DNA from: Polytrichum commune
Taxonomy: Eukaryota > Streptophyta > Polytrichopsida > Polytrichales > Polytrichaceae
Direction of reading: 5' to 3'
Assembly (NCBI GenBank): GCA_950295325.1
Contig: OX485803.1
Location: forward strand, 24,862,001-24,926,000
DNA length: 64,000 nucleotides
Shown one piece after another: positions 59,426 through 64,000 of this stretch. The notes beneath the pieces are model-generated. The model was not told the DNA's origin and ran no database searches. It was given only the letters and a program-made list of their open reading frames with translations. The stretch's first letter is position 1. Every line of letters starts with the position of its first letter. Position numbers and translations under genes: made by a program.

Positions 59426-62400
59426 TTACCCGAGCTTATTGTCAAGGTAGCTCTGCTGTAAATTCTTGAGATAAGCGCGCAAATTTTCCTCACTCAGATT
59501 GGCGTATTGCAAGCAGAGGAGCTTCTGGGCCACGTGGTAGTCCTTGCGTAGATGTCCATACTTGGCTAGCCCGATAGCCACATTTTCTTTTTCCTGTTTG
59601 ACATCCAACACAAGGAATTACATCAGCTCAAGATTGCCATTTCAAGTTTCAGAGTCGGAGTAGGGATGCAGAAGTTGTAAGTGGTCAAAGTGAAGATTCC
59701 CTTACTTAGTGATCACATAGGTACCTTCCCGTCGACTTTGGCTGCTATTTCTCGAGCATGGTCGATAACAGAATGAGGAAGGCCAGCAAGCTCAGCCAAA
59801 CGAATCCCGTAGTGTGTAATCCGTGTACTTCCTTCTCGAAGTAGGAACTGTTATTGGGGATGAGAGATTGAGAGAGAGAGTGAGTGGTCATTCTAAATTT
59901 GAAAAATTCGTATCCTAACTGCAAGATACACTAAGTAAGGAATGAGCTCCGTGATCTAAAATCCTCAACAGCCGCTCAATGACTGATTAGTAGCTCCACC
60001 TCATCCACAAAATCAAGACACGGAGGTCAAATTAGAGTGGGAAATCGACCTTGAAGTTCAGCCGGTTGTTAAGAACGCCCACATCAAAGTAGCAGACTCG
60101 CACGTTGGGATACACACTGGATAGTTCTGTTAGTCGTTGCATATGTGTAGCAAAAAGGGTGTAACTGTGACAAATGAAGAAATTATTTGGTTCAAGAACT
60201 CCATATAGCTGTGGTAGCTACAGCAAGATTTTTTGAGACCAAAAGCACAATAGAAGTACCCTCATTTTGAAAACTTCGCATTAGGAAACTTTGTGTGGGA
60301 GAAGTGGTTCAGCGCAGCTTAGTTTTGAATTGATCTTTCAGTCAAGAATTCTGTCACTATAGTCGACGATAAATGATAAATTTCTACGATTGCTTGTATT
60401 TCTGAGGCACAGACTTACGCCCTGAAGGACAAGAGGTATTCACAGCAACTCCATGCAATTGCAAGTCCATCACATGTGGATGTTGCTCTTCCCAGTTCAT
60501 CAACCACCACAAGGCTCCTGCAATGCCACCGCAATGCTTTTAGGCCCGAAGTTCAGTATATTTCAGTCTTCAAGTGACCCCCACTGGGCCCCTTCCCACA
60601 GTATCTAAAGGATAGAAAAGCGACACACCATGCTGATGACAAGTATGAATTCACCTTGGAGTCAAATTTGTCAGCAGATATGCAGTCTCTCTCATCTCTG
60701 TCATAAACTGTGCACACACATACAATATTGCAGGTCCATTTAATCTTATGGGGTTGTGGCCTCTTAGAGCATTAGAGATAAATTTGAACGAGCACAGTGA
60801 TTCGCCTGGGGTTAGGATTTCAACCTAATGAAATCCTGTTCTTCTATCTCCCGTTCACAGTAAATTTATGAAGGAGAGACCTTGAAGGACAGACCTTGAT
60901 GCTAGGACCGTGATGAAGGCCACTCGATTAAACTAGACCTCATAAGTTCTTAGGTAAGAGGGCGGATGCGGAGTACCGTGCTGGAGTTTAGTTCTATGTT
61001 GTCTGAAGTACCAATGCGAGTAAAGATGTGGTCCACAATACGAAACGAAGCAAACCGTGCAGGGACGTAACAACCAATATGTGCCATTATTGTTATAAGT
61101 ACCACTTGTCGCAAGTATGTACTCTTGCCACTCCTGTTCAAGGATAAGGGCGATATCATTGTTCTTGCAACACCTGAGCTCAAATATATTGTTCTTGGTA
61201 TCATATGCTTAAATAAGTTGAAATTCCTCAAATACGTAGTCCTACTGCACTTACATATTTGGACCTGTAACAACCATAGTATTTGATGCTTCCGATAGAA
61301 AGGTGTTGTTTGCCTGCAAAGATTATACTTAAAAATCAGTCACTTTCTCCAGAACTGCTTTGTGTGTACAAGTGAATCACATGAAATTCACACCAATGTA
61401 ATTACACCACAGTCACACGAGGTTTTCAAAACCACATCATCGTATGTGGAATAGCCTCTAGGGCGCAAATGTTACCTGTCATTATTCAGAAGTATTTCAT
61501 TTTATGTACTTCAATGGAGGAGAGGCACATTACCACAAAGTCTTCAGATATGGTGCCTTCAAGAACAGGATGTCTCCCTGCTTCAATTGCAATAGGCCCC
61601 GTCTCTACGCAGACACAAAAATCGATTAGGGCATCACTTATTTACTAAGTTGGAGATTTAGTAAGATACTTCCTGGAACTCAAGGTCTCTTGTCTATATT
61701 CACCTGTGAATTCCGGTCTGATGTAACTTTCTGCTGGCTTTGTGGAGACGAGATTTGCAAACGAATTCACCATCATGTCCAGGAGGGAGAGCGATTCTGA
61801 TAGTGATGTAAGCAAGCGCAGGTCCTCCCTAATTTGGCTGGTCAGCTCTGAGATAGCAAAACGTCAGTCTCTTTAATTATGGACAGTATAGTCATTATGA
61901 TTTTGCATCGCAGGCCGCACACAAGAGAGGGTTTGAGAGTTGAGTTGCTTAAGAGAAACCTTCAAGACACATCGATGTTCGTTTGAAGCATTCTGCTGCG
62001 GCTTCCATATTCCTGCTATTCATCTTATCACATTGAGAGAGGGATGTCATTACTCAACAAAGCAGATCACATGTCCCCAAAGGTAAGTGATAGAAGTGTT
62101 GCATGGACTCGGTCTTAAGAAATCGAGTGCCCTACTCTGATAGTTCTTGCCAATGTGAAGGCAGAAGCAGTAAAGGGATACACGAGAAACTTAAAAAAGG
62201 CACTTAGCTTTGGTGGGGCTTGGGTAGAGGTCCTTACCGATGTCAGCTCAGCTGTGGAGCAACAAATGGTCTTTTCTTTCCTCACGACCTGCAAGTAATG
62301 CGTCTCTGCCTCTGATCAGTGAACAAGAATTTATTTAAAAGGCACTGAAAACCAATTTCCGAGGTTTCTTACTCAGGATCCTTCTTCTTTATCGTAGTGA

Positions 62401-63729
62401 AGGTTGACGTTGCACAACCTGCTTCATGCAATGATTACTCACTTATCTGCGAGATGCCCTTTCTGTTGGATTCTTTATAAATTATAAATCCTTCCTCTGT
62501 TATCGTTTGAGCCTAAAGCAATTAATTGCATATTCATCATGAAAAAACCTGGTTGAATATCTGGGGCACAGGAGCTCCTTGCAAATCCTTTTCTGGAAAG
62601 GTAATATAGAATCCTCGGTTACTGTTAAATGGCATCTTCAGGTTGGGAAGGCTGAGCTCTTCTCTATATGTCTTTGCCAGTTCGTGAATTGCTTGCAAAC
62701 GACATTACACATTTTCTCAGATCTCTGAAAGACCATCATGACAGGGATTTACTGTACAGGTTCTTAGTTCATGAAGTATAATCTTATCGACCAATAATAG
62801 ATTTATACCTTCACTTGTGGAACAGAAGACTTCTCGAGCAATGTCGAGATATCCATCAATGCCAGTCTTGACTGCAAAGCACTGCTGTGTTCGGGACACA
62901 AACAGGGCTCTTGAATGTATGACATCCTCGTTGATGACTTCTTGGATCCTATGTTCGATAAATTGAGCATGGTCACGAAAATGCCTCCCAGGTGCATTCG
63001 ATTCTATGAAGCTATGAATAGTATGGGAGCTCGATATAACATTGAAAGAACCACTTGGCTGAACCGAAGCTGAGGGGGATATACATTATCAAACCTCTTA
63101 AGCAGCAGGCTAAAGCTTGAATAATTACAGATGTCCCTTATGTTCCTTAGCAGAGAGCATTTAGCACCTTCTAAAACCTGCAATATCATTGAATTAAACG
63201 CGTTAAGTAGGCTCATGATAACACTTGCACGCTCTTCATTGTACATGCAAATGAAATATTTTCCTTTAATGCAGTTCAGGAGATATCATAAGTAGTCTTT
63301 ATGAATGGGCACCTCTCGAAGATTGGGTAGATGGTCCAGGGCTCCTTTCAGAAGGATGATGCTACGGACCATAGACTGGCCCGTCCTTGTGGTCGCTTTT
63401 GTGCTCGAGTTCGCGTTTATTGTATTCTTGAAGCAAAAGTAGCAAAGCACACGATCTTGCGAAAGCAAATAAGAAATTCTTGAGGATACCTCTTCAGCCA
63501 ATTCCAAAGTAATGTCAGCTCAGAGCATCAACTTTCCAGCGTGTATAACGGCAAGTGCGAAGAAAAGTGAATTCAACTTACAGATACGTACATTACCAAA
63601 ACTTAACGTGTTCACAGTATAAAGGTCTTCAAGGTTGGAAGCACAGAAATTCGCACCTATATCTTTGGGGAATTTCTGAAGGGCTTGTGAGAGTCCGAAG
63701 AATATATTTTCATCACTTGTAAGCTCATC
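59426..63729 (-). CDS. MSH4: MSH4, meiotic MutS homologue (5' end beyond window)
   Basis: Exons on the minus strand: 63,657-63,729, 63,313-63,455, 63,095-63,177, 62,809-62,948, 62,549-62,691, about 62,238-62,311, 61,960-62,023, 61,704-61,847, 61,534-61,604, 61,255-61,313, 60,977-61,133, 60,655-60,707, 60,419-60,517, 60,050-60,164, 59,725-59,847 and 59,426-59,593. The MutS core reads [25 protein letters not shown] and [20 protein letters not shown]. The ATPase has Walker [15 protein letters not shown] (split by a phase-2 intron), FTRIGTSDN, Walker [22 protein letters not shown] and [14 protein letters not shown], then the helical dimerisation tail to the stop. MSH4 pairs with MSH5 as MutS-gamma, a sliding clamp that stabilises recombination intermediates toward crossovers. 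The first 200-250 codons lie outside the window. Around 62.3-62.5 kb the exon structure is uncertain. Confidence 0.92.
62443..62512 (-). other. Candidate extra MSH4 exon
   Basis: Between the exons ending at 62,549 and starting near 62,311, a stretch opens after TGCTTTAG and closes before the strong donor GTGAGT. It is open in the incoming phase (23 codons plus one base, from AQTITEEGF). It would insert residues where the plant MSH4 proteins I remember have none, and the exit phase does not fit cleanly to the next exon, even through the short open stretch near 62,390-62,430. It may be an intronic chance, an alternative exon or a lineage insertion. Confidence 0.25.
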
Positions 63730-64000
63730 CTTTATGAGGATAAATCATGCAACAAGACAACTCCACCTCACATCAATATATTCAGATGAATACAGGTGAA
63801 CCTCAAAGACAGAATCAGCTCTTCACTTAAGACGTGATCAAAGAAACGATTAAATACTGCACAACTTCTGACACAAAAACTGTCTAGCAAAATACCAGCA
63901 AAGGCTTCCAGAATGAGTGGAAAACCAGATTCATTCAAGAACTGCCATAGTCACCGGGACCCCTGGCGTTGTGTCACACCCACGGGGGTCACTCCATTAT
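63730..64000 (-). other. MSH4 intron, running out of the window
   Basis: Upstream of the exon that starts at 63,729 no MSH4-like coding sequence is seen on the minus strand. The next upstream exon, expected to encode the end of the MutS clamp/lever entry region, therefore lies beyond base 64,000. Confidence 0.6.

Overview
This is nuclear DNA from a land plant, most likely a moss. The evidence is spliced genes with GT-AG introns and plant-type proteins (a THA8-like PPR protein, HEI10, MSH4), an intron-less nuclear tRNA-Ala, many plant-type transposons, and the ruins of a kinase/NB-ARC/LRR resistance gene, an architecture I associate with mosses. I cannot name the species.

Left part (1 to about 51,000): AT-rich and transposon-dominated, with no intact protein gene that I recognise. 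It holds two decayed LINEs (15.2-18.1 kb and 25.4-28.1 kb), a tRNA-derived SINE with clean target-site duplications and an older relative, a pogo/Tigger-like transposase fragment, two G/C-run-ended elements flanked by 9-bp duplications (one nested in a LINE), at least four groups of PIF/Harbinger-like MITEs with 3-bp TNA duplications, and a group of small foldback elements with CACTAC-like ends. A 1.2-kb solo-LTR-like insertion splits a repeat array near 48-50 kb. The only cellular gene recognisable here is a broken kinase/NB-ARC/LRR pseudogene at 37.9-41.0 kb (minus).

Right part (51,000 to the end): a gene-bearing segment. In order: a complete four-exon THA8-like PPR gene (plus, 51,058-53,860); a complete seven-exon HEI10 gene (minus, 55,155-57,148), encoding a RING/coiled-coil meiotic crossover protein; tRNA-Ala(AGC) (plus, 58,903-58,975); and the 3' three quarters or so of MSH4 (minus, 59,426 to about 63,729, continuing past the window). 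All exon joins in HEI10 and the PPR gene, and nearly all in MSH4, keep frame.

How the genes relate: MSH4 (with its partner MSH5) and HEI10 act in the same ZMM crossover pathway of meiosis. Here they lie about 2.3 kb apart on the same strand with only a tRNA between them. The THA8-like gene belongs to organelle RNA processing and is not functionally tied to them. The linkage of the two meiotic genes is the most notable biological observation in the window; the nested and hairpin transposons are the most notable structural ones.
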